Shown: one piece after another, positions 47,941 to 59,214 of the stretch
Layout: each line of letters begins with the position of its first letter
How positions within the stretch are numbered: position 1 is the first letter of the stretch
NCBI GenBank assembly: GCA_907165275.2
Contig: OU015675.1
Location: forward strand, 141,501 to 205,500
Length of the DNA: 64,000 nt
Reading direction: 5' to 3'
Origin: Zygaena filipendulae
Lineage: Eukaryota; Arthropoda; Insecta; Lepidoptera; Zygaenidae
Position numbers and translations under genes: made by a program
Notes under the pieces: generated by a model
The model's input: the letters and a program-made list of their open reading frames with translations, nothing else
The model's database searches: none
Told to the model about the DNA's origin: nothing

Positions 47941-48310
47941 GGAAAACTAGCATAATTTCGTATTACATAATATGTTATTGAAGTTTGACACGGGATGCTT
48001 TATTATTGAGTTTATCGAAGGTTGTGGTGTCATTGAGAGCGCTCCAGCAGCCGGATGCCAGCCATTTTGTTACCCGAGCTAGAAGGAGTTTCGCGAAAAC
48101 CAGGTATTTGGCTCGCCGAGCAAATCTCACCATAATTATCTACTGTTATAAGTAAATATCCTTGGCTGTAGGTACAACTTTGTATGTTTATTGTGATATA
48201 TTTTCGAAGGTGTGGACGGTTCAGAAAAATAATAAACAAATTCCCCTTGTCTTCCCTAAGTAGTATAGGCAGAGATTATGGATTTCTCGCATTCTTCTTA
48301 TATCTTTTTA

Positions 48311-48835
48311 CTAGCTGTGCTCCGCGGTTTCATCCGTGTTAATTCGAAGCCCCGCTCCTATTAGTTTTAGCTTATGTTATAGCGCCTTTCTCGATAAATA
48401 GAGTATCCAGCAGTCCAGTCCAGTCCAGTTTTCTATTCGAACCAGTAGTTACTAAGATTATCGCGTTCAACGAAAGAAACTCTTCAGCTTTATAATAATA
48501 CTAGCTATGCCCCGTGGTTTCACCCGCAGTAAATTCTGGGATAAAAAGAACTCCATGTCCTTTTTTGTACCCCTGGCAACGTGCATGCCAATTTTCCTTT
48601 CAGCCGTTTTTGCGTGATTGAATAACAAACATCCAAACATCCACACTTTCACATTTATAATATTAAGTAGGATGCTAGTTGTCCCCATCGGTTTCACCCG
48701 CGGTAATTTCGGAATTCCCGCAGAATTTCACGATAAACTATACGTGTAAAACTTTCTCTTAAATTGCTATAATTGGTGAAAACCGCATGAAAAATTTTTC
48801 AGTAGTTTTTTTAGGACTTTGTTTTATAGTATAGA
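48311..48835 (-). mobile_element. Three Helitron-like repeats head to tail
   Basis: Copies at 48311-48500, 48501-48672 and 48675-48835 each begin CTAG and end in TATAATAATA, TTATAATATTAAGTAGGA or TATAGTATAGA. The three belong to different subfamilies (first has TCCTATTAGTTTTAGC and a CAGTC run), so this is repeated insertion at the A/T junction rather than one tandem duplication. Confidence 0.75.
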
Positions 48836-50928
48836 TATGCTACCAGTTTTTATCTACTGCTCTTTATGACCATTTATGAAGACGTCCTCAGTCTGTTAGA
48901 AAAAGGATAAAATAAAACCTCTTATGATAAAAGAACACATTTATTTTTTATCTCTCATTTATCATCTATGTACGTATATACTTGTTTAGGTATATTCAAT
49001 TATTTTATCATAAACTACCACTCAGTTATATACATTTCACAATAGTGTTTTTTTATAAATATCATTAATTTAGTAATTACTTTAATTACTCGTTATTATA
49101 GTTAGACCTATGTATTTATTTACATCATAAGTTTGGAATCATAGAGCTAATGACTTGACAATCAGTCATTACATTAGGATTGTAGGTTCTACGTCTTGCC
49201 CCGGATATACAAAACAATAAATTAAGTATAGGTAATTGTTTTTAAGAAAATCAATACTAATAATTTAAATGAAAAATGCAAAACTAACTTCATCTTCTAA
49301 ATATTATACATAATATATCAATTAAGTACTTATTATTTTATAAATTAAGAGGATTTTTTTAATTTAATACATAGCAACTTAAATTGTCAGGAGATCAATA
49401 AAGATATTAGGAATAATTGAGCAATACATACACATTACACACGTATTAGGAAAAATCAATACAAATCTCAAAAGTTACAATTTTAGTATTTGTATATTTA
49501 CAATGTGAACGAGTGAGGTGACAACGGATCTTAACCTCAACACAGACGGAAAATATCTTTCTATGATCTAAATCCCACCTATGTATGTGCAAGAACTGTT
49601 TACCTATTTTTATTAAACTAGAAACTCAAATGTCAGGCTCTTTCTTGACCATGTGACTTGCTCTTCAAGGACCAGGACAAAAAGAGAACGAGGCAATTTT
49701 CCAGACGATATTGAATCAAATATGTTATATAAGATCGAAGAATACAATTTATTATAACTATAAATAAACTATCTACTTCGGTAAGATTAGCAGGAACTCA
49801 GCTCTTATTCTCCAGGGTGAAAAAATTGGTTGGAACATGAAAGTTTCTTTCAAACAAGTACCTACATATTGAGTTTCTTGCTACTTGTCGCTAGATGGCT
49901 GATCCAATATTTTATTTTAAAAGTTAATTGCCGGTTATCACATGAGCATCCACCTAGTTGGCTGCCCTACGGTAAAACAAAGTAATTGCAGCAGGATACA
50001 TTTTCAGAAGAAAAACAACTCTAAAATACTTCAAAGCTACTATTTAATTCTCACAATACGAAAGGTAGGTACACAATACTATCAGAATTTCATTGCCAAG
50101 CTGTAAAGTATTGCAACACTAAAATCATTTAGTTTTATTTCATACGACAACATGATATTGATATTCTCAAAAAGGCCTAAATTACTTTACTTAAGTATTG
50201 CTTTTATTCGCTTAATTCAACTCTTAATTAAAGGTTTTAACTTATATAACATTTAGCAAATATATTTTCTTGTAGTTACACTTATTTATATTTACAAACT
50301 TAATGTATCTAGATATTACTAAATATTATCAAGAATAGTGAAATGTTTGGTCTGGTCAGACAATAACAACATAAAAAATGAATTTTACTATTTAGTTGAT
50401 TTGAGCTTACCACACTGCACAATTCCTATCTACTGCACCGACTCTATAGAGAAACGACTCTACTAATTCTGTAGGTTTTACCAGAATTGTAATTTCCCAC
50501 AAGCAACTGTTGGCCCTGAAATAACTCGATTGGTTTTGAATGGTCGTTCATACATCATTATTTATAAAAACCCTATTCCTCGCTTCTGTAACCTTGCCTT
50601 GGGAAGAAGTAGGTAAAAGTTGGTGTCTATGGTCCAACCCGGCCGCGCCAGATCCGCTCTATCGAGTACCTGTCTCTAGTAATATCACTATCATATTATG
50701 TTTTACAATCTTAAAATTTCCAATTTCACAATAAGCTTCCATTTCGAATTTTTGGTGTTTCTCCATCGATTTGACGAAGATTCCTCAAATGACAGCATTT
50801 GAAAAGTCGTGGCAGAGAGTTGGTAAGCCTGCAGCTTCGAGTCGGTCGAGTTAAATAATTATTCTGAAGAATAAATTTGGTATATTTACAGAATTCTAAT
50901 ATAAGTTGTTACAATGTTTATAAATTTG

Positions 50929-50980
<52 letters not shown>

Positions 50981-51288
50981 ACCCAACTATCGAAACATTA
51001 AATAATATATCGGTCAAATAATATAAAGTTTAACTGGCCACTGGGAAATGGCCTTAAAGCTATTAAAGTAAGGGCTGATTTTTAAATCCTCAGATATTAC
51101 ATGTAAGCTGAAAATATGTTCCAAAATAGATGAGATATCTATTGACAACAGTAGTAATATAAACAATATTTGTTAGTTATATTGTTTGAATAACTCCAGG
51201 AAAGCTGGAGTCTAATCTAGAATAACCTGTATGGTAGAATTCCAGGTCTCGAACTCCAAAAAATTAAAAAAAAATTGCGTTAAGAAAC
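48836..51288. other. Gene-free AT-rich region
   Basis: No gene, exon or clear element in about 2.4 kb. An (AAAT)n tract lies at 50931-50981 and may be the tail of an old LINE. Confidence 0.5.
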
Positions 51289-51418
51289 TTACGGCCACAT
51301 TCAGAGTCGTTTTAAAGATTACCTACTTGATTTTAAGTAAAGATTTTAAAAACAAAACTGTCACAATCAGATAATGGTTTTTTTTTTATTTTATTTACGA
51401 CTCTGAGTGCGGCCGTTA
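51289..51418. mobile_element. 130-bp MITE with about 24-bp terminal inverted repeats
   Basis: Left TTACGGCCACATTCAGAGTC (51289-) and right GACTCTGAGTGCGGCCGTTA (ending 51418) are near-perfect reverse complements around an AT-rich core. No frame. Superfamily not assigned. Confidence 0.7.
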
Positions 51419-51423
51419 CCTAT

Positions 51424-51835
51424 TAGATAAAGCGCATTTAAGTTTAAGGATGGGGACTCGTGATGTCATTACCCCGTATAAACTCTGTACCGCATCGTTA
51501 CGTTACGCGACATTTCGACTCAATGTACGTCTTTATTTTTTTGATCACGTACTTATAGAAAAGGAATAAAATAGGTATCCAATATGTTTTGATAATTTAC
51601 ATGTCCAAAAAATAGCTCGTCAAGTAGCCTCAACTCTTGTTTGAACGTCACTATTAGACCAGGGTCCTTGTTCTATGACCAGCGACATTCCTTGCCCAAA
51701 ACGCACGTCCTAAAAACACAATCTCAAACGCTCCGGATGTCAAAATATCAGAAATTATTATTCTGTGTGCCATGAGACACGTTGTAAATGTGTTTTATTG
51801 AAGTGAAACTTCTTCGAGCGCGAGATAACGACAAT
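51424..51835. mobile_element. Partial CRE-MITE copy and an unrelated repeat fragment
   Basis: 51424-51610 matches the interior of the MITE family below (AAAGCGCATTTAAGTTTAAG, GACTCGTGATGTCATTACC). 51665-51835 matches 39105-39275 in the same orientation. Confidence 0.5.
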
Positions 51836-51871
51836 GGGGATGTTGACGACTTTTGAAAATCAAAATTCTAA

Positions 51872-52135
51872 TTAGTCCGTCAGAAAATAAAAAACCAATA
51901 GACTCGTATTTTTTGCTCTTTCAAATAAATTAAAATATACAGAGATAAAGCGCATTAAAGTTTAGGGTGAGGGAATCGTGACGTCACTAACCGCAGAAAC
52001 CACCATACAAATTGTTCGTCAAGTGACGTCACGCGAAATTTCAACTCAATGTATCGCCGGTATTTTTTGATTACGTAAAAAAAAAATAAAAAAATACGTG
52101 TCCAATATTTTTTATTAATCTACAAGACGGACTAA
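51872..52135 (+). mobile_element. MITE carrying TGACGTCA palindromes (CRE-MITE), copy 2
   Basis: Terminal inverted repeats TTAGTCCGTC / GACGGACTAA bound about 264 bp. It has AAAGCGCATTAAAGTTTAG and two TGACGTCA sites inside. Relatives: 58969-59214 (plus) and 61398-61630 (inverted), plus the partial copy at 51424. Confidence 0.75.
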
Positions 52136-52238
52136 AAAAAAATTAGTCAACATGTCCATTGCGTGTGGACTGTGGTGCGTTATCTTATAGGGGCATATTA
52201 TGTTCATAGTGAATAGGGTTTAATAGGCAATCCATTTG

Positions 52239-52244
52239 TTTATT
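52239..52244 (-). terminator. Rx poly(A) signal
   Basis: AATAAA on the minus strand, 45 nt after the Rx stop codon (52289-52291). A short 3' UTR results if used. Confidence 0.5.
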
Positions 52245-52288
52245 TTTGAAAAAAATCATTGAAATATCAGCCCCAACATAGACTCAGG

Positions 52289-52458
52289 TTAGACCATTTG
52301 CAGCTCCTTGCTGAGGTTCTCGACGTGCTCCTTCGCCTTCATCCGCAGCGCGGCGATGGAGGAGGAGCGCGGGTCGGGGGGCGCCGGGGGCGCGGGGGGC
52401 GCGGGCGCCGGCGGGGTGAGGTAGCTCGGGTAGCCGGAGGGGGGGTGGCTGAGGAAAC
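52289..52458 (-). CDS. Rx: Rx (retinal homeobox) terminal exon with OAR domain
   Basis: The acceptor TGTTGTCCCCAG is at 52459-52470 and the exon begins mid-codon (phase 1), completing a Gly shared with the previous exon. It encodes GFLSHPPSGYPSYLTPP, a Pro/Ala run, then the C-terminal OAR (aristaless) domain SSSIAALRMKAKEHVENL, ending QMV and TAA. GFLSHP..YPSYLTPP directly continuing LPVDPWLxPPLLxALP is the arrangement I recall from insect Rx proteins, which separates it from aristaless, Alx and other OAR-bearing genes. The OAR tail modulates activity of paired-like factors. The encoded tail is far shorter than in Drosophila Rx. Confidence 0.9.
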
Positions 52459-52500
52459 CTGGGGACAACATACGTAATCAGAATTTATGTTGTGGTAATA

Positions 52501-52720
52501 TCCTACTAATATTATAAACGCGAAAGTTTGATAAGAATGTATGGATGGATGGATGGATGGATGTTTGTTACTCTTTCACGCAAAAACTACTAGATGGATT
52601 TAAACGAAACTTTACAATGATATAACTTATACATCAGATTAACACATAGGGTACTTTTTATCCCGGAATTCCCGCGGGAACTCCGAAATTAACGCGGGTG
52701 AAACCGCGGGGCACAACTAG
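52501..52720 (+). mobile_element. Helitron-like repeat in the Rx intron, textbook ends
   Basis: Host A at 52500, TCCTACTAATATTATAAACG start, (ATGG)n tract, GGAATTCCCGCGGGAACTCC core, GTGAAACCGCGGGGCACAAC hairpin region and CTAG at 52717-52720 followed by T. This is the clearest full copy for defining the family. Confidence 0.85.
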
Positions 52721-52731
52721 TGTAGGTATAA

Positions 52732-53047
52732 TCTATACTACATACCTAATAGGTAGGTATAAAAAAAAGAATCCGCGATTCTGTACATTGAATGTTTTTA
52801 CCAAAAATTGAGAGGGGTGATAAAAGAAGAGTAGGGAATCAACCACAATTTTTTTTATATTCTTTTCTGTCTGTTTGTTCACGATAATCGCCTAATTTAC
52901 GGAACAGATTTTCATGCGGTTTTTACAGGTAGATTAACTTTAGCCTGGAGCAATAACATACCTATAGGCTTTGTTTCATTTTAATCGGATGTCGCAAAAA
53001 AAATATGTAAAAACGTTTCACAGTGGTGAAACCGCGGAGCACAGCTA
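52732..53047 (+). mobile_element. Helitron-like repeat, second subfamily, in the Rx intron
   Basis: Opposite-orientation relative of 23606-23918: TGTCTGTTTGTTCACGATAA, ATGCGGTTTTTACAGG, TTTTAATCGGATGTCGC, and GTGAAACCGCGGAGC with CAGCTAG end. Confidence 0.8.
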
Positions 53048-53292
53048 GTATTTAAAATAATCCACTGCACATCTACTTTATCTCATACTTTAAGAAATTA
53101 GTGGGCGGGTTTTTGAAGGTCGTATCGGGCGGGAAAAACTGCGGCGAAAACTGCTGGCTGGTTCCACAGAGTGGTTGTACGAGGCCGAAAATGTCTAAGA
53201 AGGGTATACGAGTTTAGCCGCAGAGAGGCGGGCTGGTCACTGACCAGGTGGGTGCTGAGTACCTACTGAGTGCTGAGTACTGAGTAACTGAC

Positions 53293-53464
53293 CAGGCAGC
53301 GCGGTGAGCAGGGGCGGTGCGAGCCAGGGGTCCACGGGCAGCCCCAGCCCGCTGAGCCGCGGCAGCGCCCCGCCCGCCCCGCAGCCGTACTCCGACAGCC
53401 CCAGCCGCGCCGCCTCCATCTTCTCCTGGCGACGCCACTTCGCGCGCCGGTTCTGGAACCACAC
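53293..53464 (-). CDS. Rx: Rx (retinal homeobox) exon: end of homeodomain and linker
   Basis: The acceptor GTGGCAG precedes GTG at 53464, and the donor GTCAGT follows 53293; 172 bp, phase 0 in, phase 1 out, matching the terminal exon. It starts at homeodomain position 47: VWFQNRRAKWRRQEK (Q50, N51 and R53 present, so a Q50-type DNA-binding helix 3), then EAARLGLSEYG and LGLPVDPWLAPPLLTALPG. Breaking the homeodomain between residues 46 and 47 is the conserved intron site of paired-like genes. Rx specifies eye and anterior brain fates as a nuclear DNA-binding factor. Homeodomain residues 1-46 and the N-terminal octapeptide are not found up to 64000, so the preceding intron is probably longer than 10.5 kb. 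Confidence 0.92.
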
Positions 53465-54007
53465 CTGCCACGGAAAGGAGCGGGAGTTCAATAAAATGTC
53501 AATAATATTAATTAATAATATATCTATATTCATCTGCAACGGGAATATGCATGAAATATATGTGTCGGCGAGAGGGTAGTTTCATTAAAAATAACTTTTG
53601 TTTCCCGCCGTCGAATAGCTGTTGTAGAAAGTTCGTTCCCCCGCTCCACTCCATTGCCCGACTCGTCTTTGTTAGAACTTGATATAAACTACGGATATGC
53701 GTAAGCGACGGTTCGCTTACGCATATTCGATTTGGGATCTGCACCGGGTGCTATACTAACCAACGCTACGCCACTGACTTTACTACATAAGTACCTATAG
53801 CAAGCTTACAATGAGCTCTTTTATTATCTTATTATTTATCTTTTATTTATATCTTTTATTATTGTATTATTATGGTAGGTAATCAGGTAATTTACAAGAT
53901 TTGCACAAACGGTCTATAATAATTTTAATCTAAAATACTTAATTTTACTAAGCTCCTTTTTACTTTTGTACATTCTATTATAGAATCGATAAAAAAAAAA
54001 CCAGGTA
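53465..54007. other. Rx intron (downstream part), no exon seen
   Basis: AT-rich with a short inverted repeat GATATGCGTAAGCGA/TCGCTTACGCATAT at 53694-53726. No homeobox codons. Confidence 0.5.
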
Positions 54008-54279
54008 GATAATAATAATAATAATAATAATTCACTTCACAACACACAGATCTACTTGATCCCACACTAAGCTATAAGCTTGTGTCGTGGAAACCAAGCA
54101 AACGTGGTATATACTACACATATTATTACATATATATTATACTATAGATATATATATACACACCCAGACTGGAAAATGGAACCCTGTGTTCATCACACAA
54201 AGTCCACCCCCACCGGGAATCGAACCCGGAACCTCTTGATTAGCGGGCAGGCATGGTGACCATTGCGCCAATCGGGTCG
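54008..54279 (-). mobile_element. tRNA-derived SINE, copy B
   Basis: A box at 54260-54270 and B box at 54216-54226 on the minus strand, body nearly identical to 38652-38900, and an (ATA)n tail at 54010-54031. An extra AT-dinucleotide stretch lies at 54120-54160. Confidence 0.8.
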
Positions 54280-54930
54280 TAGATAAGATACCTTACACGG
54301 CCCAAAAAGCTAAAGCGTTTTACTTTTAGCCACAGTGAACCCTATCTAACCAGTCGACCGTTCGTGTCAGCCCGCGCTCTCTATAATGAAGTTAAAGGAA
54401 CTGTCGTTAAGTTTCCACGTAATTTTTAAGTGTCAACATTCATTAGAACTCACAATCCCCCCAAGCTTATTCAACGGGACAATAAAAACCCCTAAAGCCG
54501 TCTCACTTCACCGATAAATCATGCACATCGGTAGCGCTGTACGTGTATTATTGCGAGTCGAAAGGGAATATAAAGTTTCGCTAAACTATGAAACACGAAC
54601 TCAATCACGTAAATGGTGTCCCATCATCGTGTCATCCACCCTACTCGGGGCGCGGTCGAGCCGTAACAATCTTTATTTGTTTGAGAATAAAGATGAAAAT
54701 CGATCGGCGGTTGATCAGATGTTTTATGGGTATAAATTTGGTGTCAAATGTTAGTGTGAAATGATATATTCATGGCGTGGCTTGGCGCTCGGCGCGCTCG
54801 CGTGCTCCATGCCAGGGATCGGAGCCCACACAGAGCGACATGCGAGGCTCGGAAGCCGACATGTCGTAAACATTAGGTGAATCTGTTCCATAAATAAAAA
54901 AATGTATCCAAAATAATCCATACTTCTAGA
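54280..54930. promoter_or_regulatory. Conserved-looking intronic DNA
   Basis: 54340-54490 and 54770-54870 have mixed composition (AACCAGTCGACCGTTCGTG; GGCTTGGCGCTCGGCGCGC) with no coding frame. They may be intronic enhancer DNA of Rx. Confidence 0.25.
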
Positions 54931-55337
54931 TCTTTTATACTAATATTAAAATGAGCTAAAGTTTGTGAGTTTGTGAATTGTGAGTTTGTGACGTTGTAGA
55001 GGGTAATCTCTGGATCTACTGGAACGATTTTGAAAATTCTTTCACTTATCGGAAGCTACAGTAATCCTGAGGGGCATAGGGTACTCTTAACTGCAGAATT
55101 CCCGCGGGAATTCCGAAATTACCGTGGGTGAAACCGCAGGGGACAGTTAGTATCTTATAAATGTAAAGTTAGGTTGGATGAAATGGATGTTCGCCAGAAC
55201 GGATGAATGGAATTTGATGGGATTTGAAAAATAGATAGATTACAGTCTAGAGTAGGAAAATAATTACTTTCTATCCCGGAATACCCGCGGGAACTCCTAC
55301 TAGCTGTTTCCTGCGGTCTCACGCAGGGAACAGCTAG
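54931..55337 (+). mobile_element. Two Helitron-like repeats head to tail, the second with a palindromic end
   Basis: Copy 54931-55150 ends GACAGTTAG; copy 55153-55337 starts TCTTATAAATG and ends CAGCTAG. The last 38 bases form a near-perfect palindrome: CTAGCTGTTTCCTGCG (55300-) facing CGCAGGGAACAGCTAG (-55337). Confidence 0.7.
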
Positions 55338-57240
55338 TATGTCTAACAAGGCGAGTCTCCCCGTCACCTGCGCGTGCCGCCAAGTTTAACCGTTAATTTA
55401 ACTACAATCCTATTGCCAACTAATGGTTTTATTGTCTCAGCACGCATTGGGGGGACTGCTCACTTTACTGTTGGAAGTTGGAACACGTTACAAGTGTTCT
55501 GAGTTTCAAGGGAAAGTATAGCGTGTGCAGTTTTGAAATTAATAAGTACCTATGTAAAATATTGTCCCTGACAACGTGTAAGTTGTGTGAAATTGTATGA
55601 TTATTGGTTGAGTATTTGTCTTTTTGGAATAAAAACTTCGACCCGAGTTATGAAGCTAACAGGAGCGCGGGGAAATTCGGGCCGCGACAAGTGCTTCATT
55701 TTTTAATCCGAAACTGCTTTGACCCCATGCGAGTAATTAAGGGTTAACAAACAAACTCGCATTCGCATAGGTACCTACAATATTATCTAGTTATAAGATT
55801 CTTTTCTTTTTGAAGTACTTATTAATAGAAAACCCACTTATTAATAGAAAACCCACGTGATTTGGAAATTTCCTTGGAAATTTCTGGTGTAGGTACTAAT
55901 AAAAAAAACTATTGTAAATAATATTGTCCCAGAATAAATCCACAACGTATAATATATTTACCATATAAATTATTATTATTATTATTCATCATACCTATTC
56001 ATAACATGACAGTCCATGCATAGAATAAATCGTTACAAACTGTGATTATCTAAATATCTACATTGAATGCAGTATTGAGACATAATTTTAATACAAACAT
56101 GTCAGGCAAATTATAGTACATTATTATCCTAGGGGTGAAAGTAACTTATTTAGTCCCGAGACTTTTCATTACGAATGCAAGGAAAGTCAAAATAAAAATA
56201 GGAATTAGCTAAAGAACAAATCAGTGAAGATCGGATAGTCGCTTGACACTTTCCGCACCTATTTCTTTTTCTTTGGCCGGCTAGATATTCAGCCAGTATT
56301 TTTTATTTACATTGTGGCGACCTAAAAAAAATATTATCTTTAATTATTAAGTATTAATTAAAGAAAATAAAAAATATAAATAGGAATTAGCTTAAGAAAA
56401 AGTGAGTGAATTTTATTTTAATTAATACCTACTTAAACTTAACGTTATTTCAATTTTACATCGCGCTGGCTGTATAGAAAGTTGAAACATGGTTCAATAG
56501 AAATGTGAAAAAAGACCTAGTTTTTTTTTAATAATTTGACAGTTGTCAGTTGAAAGCGATTCTCCCTAGGGCTGAAAAGGGTTACTTTCAACCCGCTTCT
56601 CAGGCAACTTCAGACCTACTTTCCGAGTATGAGTAATGAAAAATAAATTAAATACTTAGTCAATGCGAGTAGTTTTAGTAATATGCGTTCAAACAGACCA
56701 ACTCCGTATTGGACATAATAAGATTCAAGTTTGATATCATAAATGAGACTCTCTATCTCTCTCTCAGATCTCTAATTATAGTCTACTGAATATTGTAGCC
56801 ACCACCTGTAACTTGTACGGTATTCGTTGAAACATATTTTCTTTTCCGTTTATTATTGTTATTTTTATTTATTGGTATTTTGATTATTGGTTTAGGTAAA
56901 ATTCGCATGCCATGTAAATAGAACAATGTAAAAGTTCTTGTAAAACGCATAGTATTGTATAGTATTGCATTCTCTGCAAATAAATATCATTAAAAAACGA
57001 AAACAAAAGATTGAATGCCAGTATTAATAATAGCATTAACAGTTATTTAGGCATTAGTATCAGAAGAGCGCGTGTCAACCCGGCCAGCGCCGTGGGGTGT
57101 CTGTGAAGTATGGTGTCTGGTGGTACCCGCGCCACCCAGCGCCACGTCTGCACTCCGCTCCGATCACTACATTCGCTCAGCACGATATTGATGTCGATTC
57201 TAGATTTGGTCCCTAAATTTGTAATATCTTTATTTATGTG
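55338..57240. other. Putative Rx intron, no exon seen
   Basis: AT-rich. GGGTGAAAGTAAC (56136-56148) and GGGTTACTTTCAACCC (56579-56594), with nearby inverted CATTACG/GTAATG blocks, hint at a decayed TIR element. 57070-57190 is a GC-rich island. Confidence 0.4.
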
Positions 57241-57328
57241 CTAGCTGCCCCCGCAGTTTCACCCGCGTTAATTTCGAAGTTCCCGCAAGAACTCCGGGAT
57301 AAAAAGTACCTTTTGTCCTTCCTTGTAC
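57241..57328 (-). mobile_element. Helitron-like 3' fragment
   Basis: CTAGCTGCCCCCGCAG, TTTCACCCGCGTTAATTTCG and GGGATAAAAAGTACC; the 5' half is missing. Confidence 0.7.
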
Positions 57329-58968
57329 AAGTGCAAGAACAGTAGCCACGTACATGATTAAAGTTTTTAGTTTAGCTATTTTATATTTTTTTTAATTTTT
57401 ATTTAATTAAAAGTTCTAAATGTGATACAAATTCTTCAAATGCTCTTAAACTCTACTTTTCTATTAATCTAACACTTGAGGTATTATAAAAACACCTTTA
57501 TATGCAAACGTTCATTATTTAATTAGGTAATATTCCTATAATATCATACAAAAAAATTGTTAAAATTGTTTGTAAAATTGTTTAAGAAAAAGATTTAATT
57601 ATAGTAAAAACCATATAATTCTATCTGACAGCAATAAGTAGGTATAAATAAATGTCTTAAACAATACAAAATATCCCATTTGTTTCATGTGATGGAGAGA
57701 GAGTCACAAGTTACGGCTGTAAATAAAAACCTTCGACAACAATAAAACAAAACGACCATAGGCAACGCCCCGTACCACATGACACATTCCAAAAAAAGAA
57801 TGGAAACGTCAAAACAATGGCACCGGCGCAGTGGTCGAAATATGACAGATGTCAGATTTGCTCTCTCGACTCTCGATTTTTATTTGAATATTTCTCTAAT
57901 TCGATTGGCTCGAGCACTCGCAATACGGTCCCGCTGTTTTTTCCAAACTGTTTTCTGAATTTGGGTTTATTGTAATAGATTATTGTGATAATTTGATTAT
58001 TCAACCCTCAGACGAGTTCTTTGTAGTTAATCGAGTGACAAGTTGTGACGAAAACATGACATGTGTTAAATTTTATGTAGATAAAGAAACTGTGTAATGA
58101 TCAATGATATTATAGATAAATCATTGGTAATGAATTATATGTATTCATATATACATATTTATAACTAAAAACAAAATGCAAAACGCATTTCTCTTAATAA
58201 CTTTGCGTAACATTTCCCCTGTTTTTACCTTCTTCGATATCGTATTGTTTCTGTCAAATTAGGTAGAGTTTATTTTGCCCATTTTGTGTCACTAACTTAT
58301 AATGACTGCCCTTGGAGGTTTTTTCAATATTACCTACTGTAAGAGTAGGTCTTGATGAAGTTCTGCATAAATATGTATATTATGTTCACTTTTTATTCAT
58401 AACTTAATAGAGTTTCTTCCATAGAAAAAAACAAATGAAACATCAACATGGGTCAATAAAATTATATCGTTTAACGGATTGATCCAAAATAAACTGATCC
58501 CAGTTTAAACTCAATTAAATTTATTTCGCACTTTTGTTTTCGGTTTCCGAAAGTGGAAAAGGCAAAGAGGTCAGTACTGAGCAGAGGGTGGAAACGTCTG
58601 AGGGGGTGGCGTAGAATTGTTAACGTGTTATCGGACTGAAATTAAGGTGGTTAAACATTTCGTGCTTAGAATTGTTGAGCTAATTGGTCCCAAGCGAGGT
58701 AGAAAATTTGGAACAAGCGTGCTATGGAGACGTATATGTTTTAAATGTTGGGGTGGTTCAGTGTGATAGGGTAGGTTTTCATGTGTTGTTCTATTGGTTC
58801 ATATTACTTAAGTATTTCTGTTAAATATTTTATTGTATCGTTAAAATGCTTTGTAGCTTGTTAATATATAAATAATTAATTAATTAAATAAAATAATCTA
58901 TAGTTACAATCGTCATAACAAACATTGCCAATAGGGTAGTTTCCGGGGTATGAAAATCAAAATTGTAT
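57329..58968. other. Putative Rx intron, nothing recognised
   Basis: AT-rich and low complexity in part. No exon or repeat assigned. Confidence 0.5.
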
Positions 58969-59214
58969 TTAGTCCGTCGGTTAGATAATAAAAAAATAAT
59001 AGACATGTCATATTTTGAACTTTTTCAAATTACTGAAAAATACTAAGATAAAACGCATTCAAGTTTAGGAGTGGAGGCTCTTGACGTCATAACGTGCTAT
59101 AAACTATAGCACGTCGTGACGCGACATTTCTACTTAATGTAGTCTCCGTTATTTTTTTCCTTACGTAAAAAAAACGTGTTCAATATTTTTTTATTAATCC
59201 ACAAGATGGACCAA
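58969..59214 (+). mobile_element. CRE-MITE, copy 3
   Basis: TTAGTCCGTC start and diverged GATGGACCAA end, AAACGCATTCAAGTTTAGG and TTGACGTCATAACG inside, plus a perfect inverted repeat ACGTGCTATA/TATAGCACGT (59093-59115). Confidence 0.7.

Larger units (their letters stand above)
45111..48310. other. Gene-free region with several conserved-looking islands
   Basis: No exon recognised in 3.2 kb. Islands at 45360-45500, 46120-46470, 47225-47360 and 47820-47940; the second and the last two are listed separately. The remainder is AT-rich. Confidence 0.5.
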
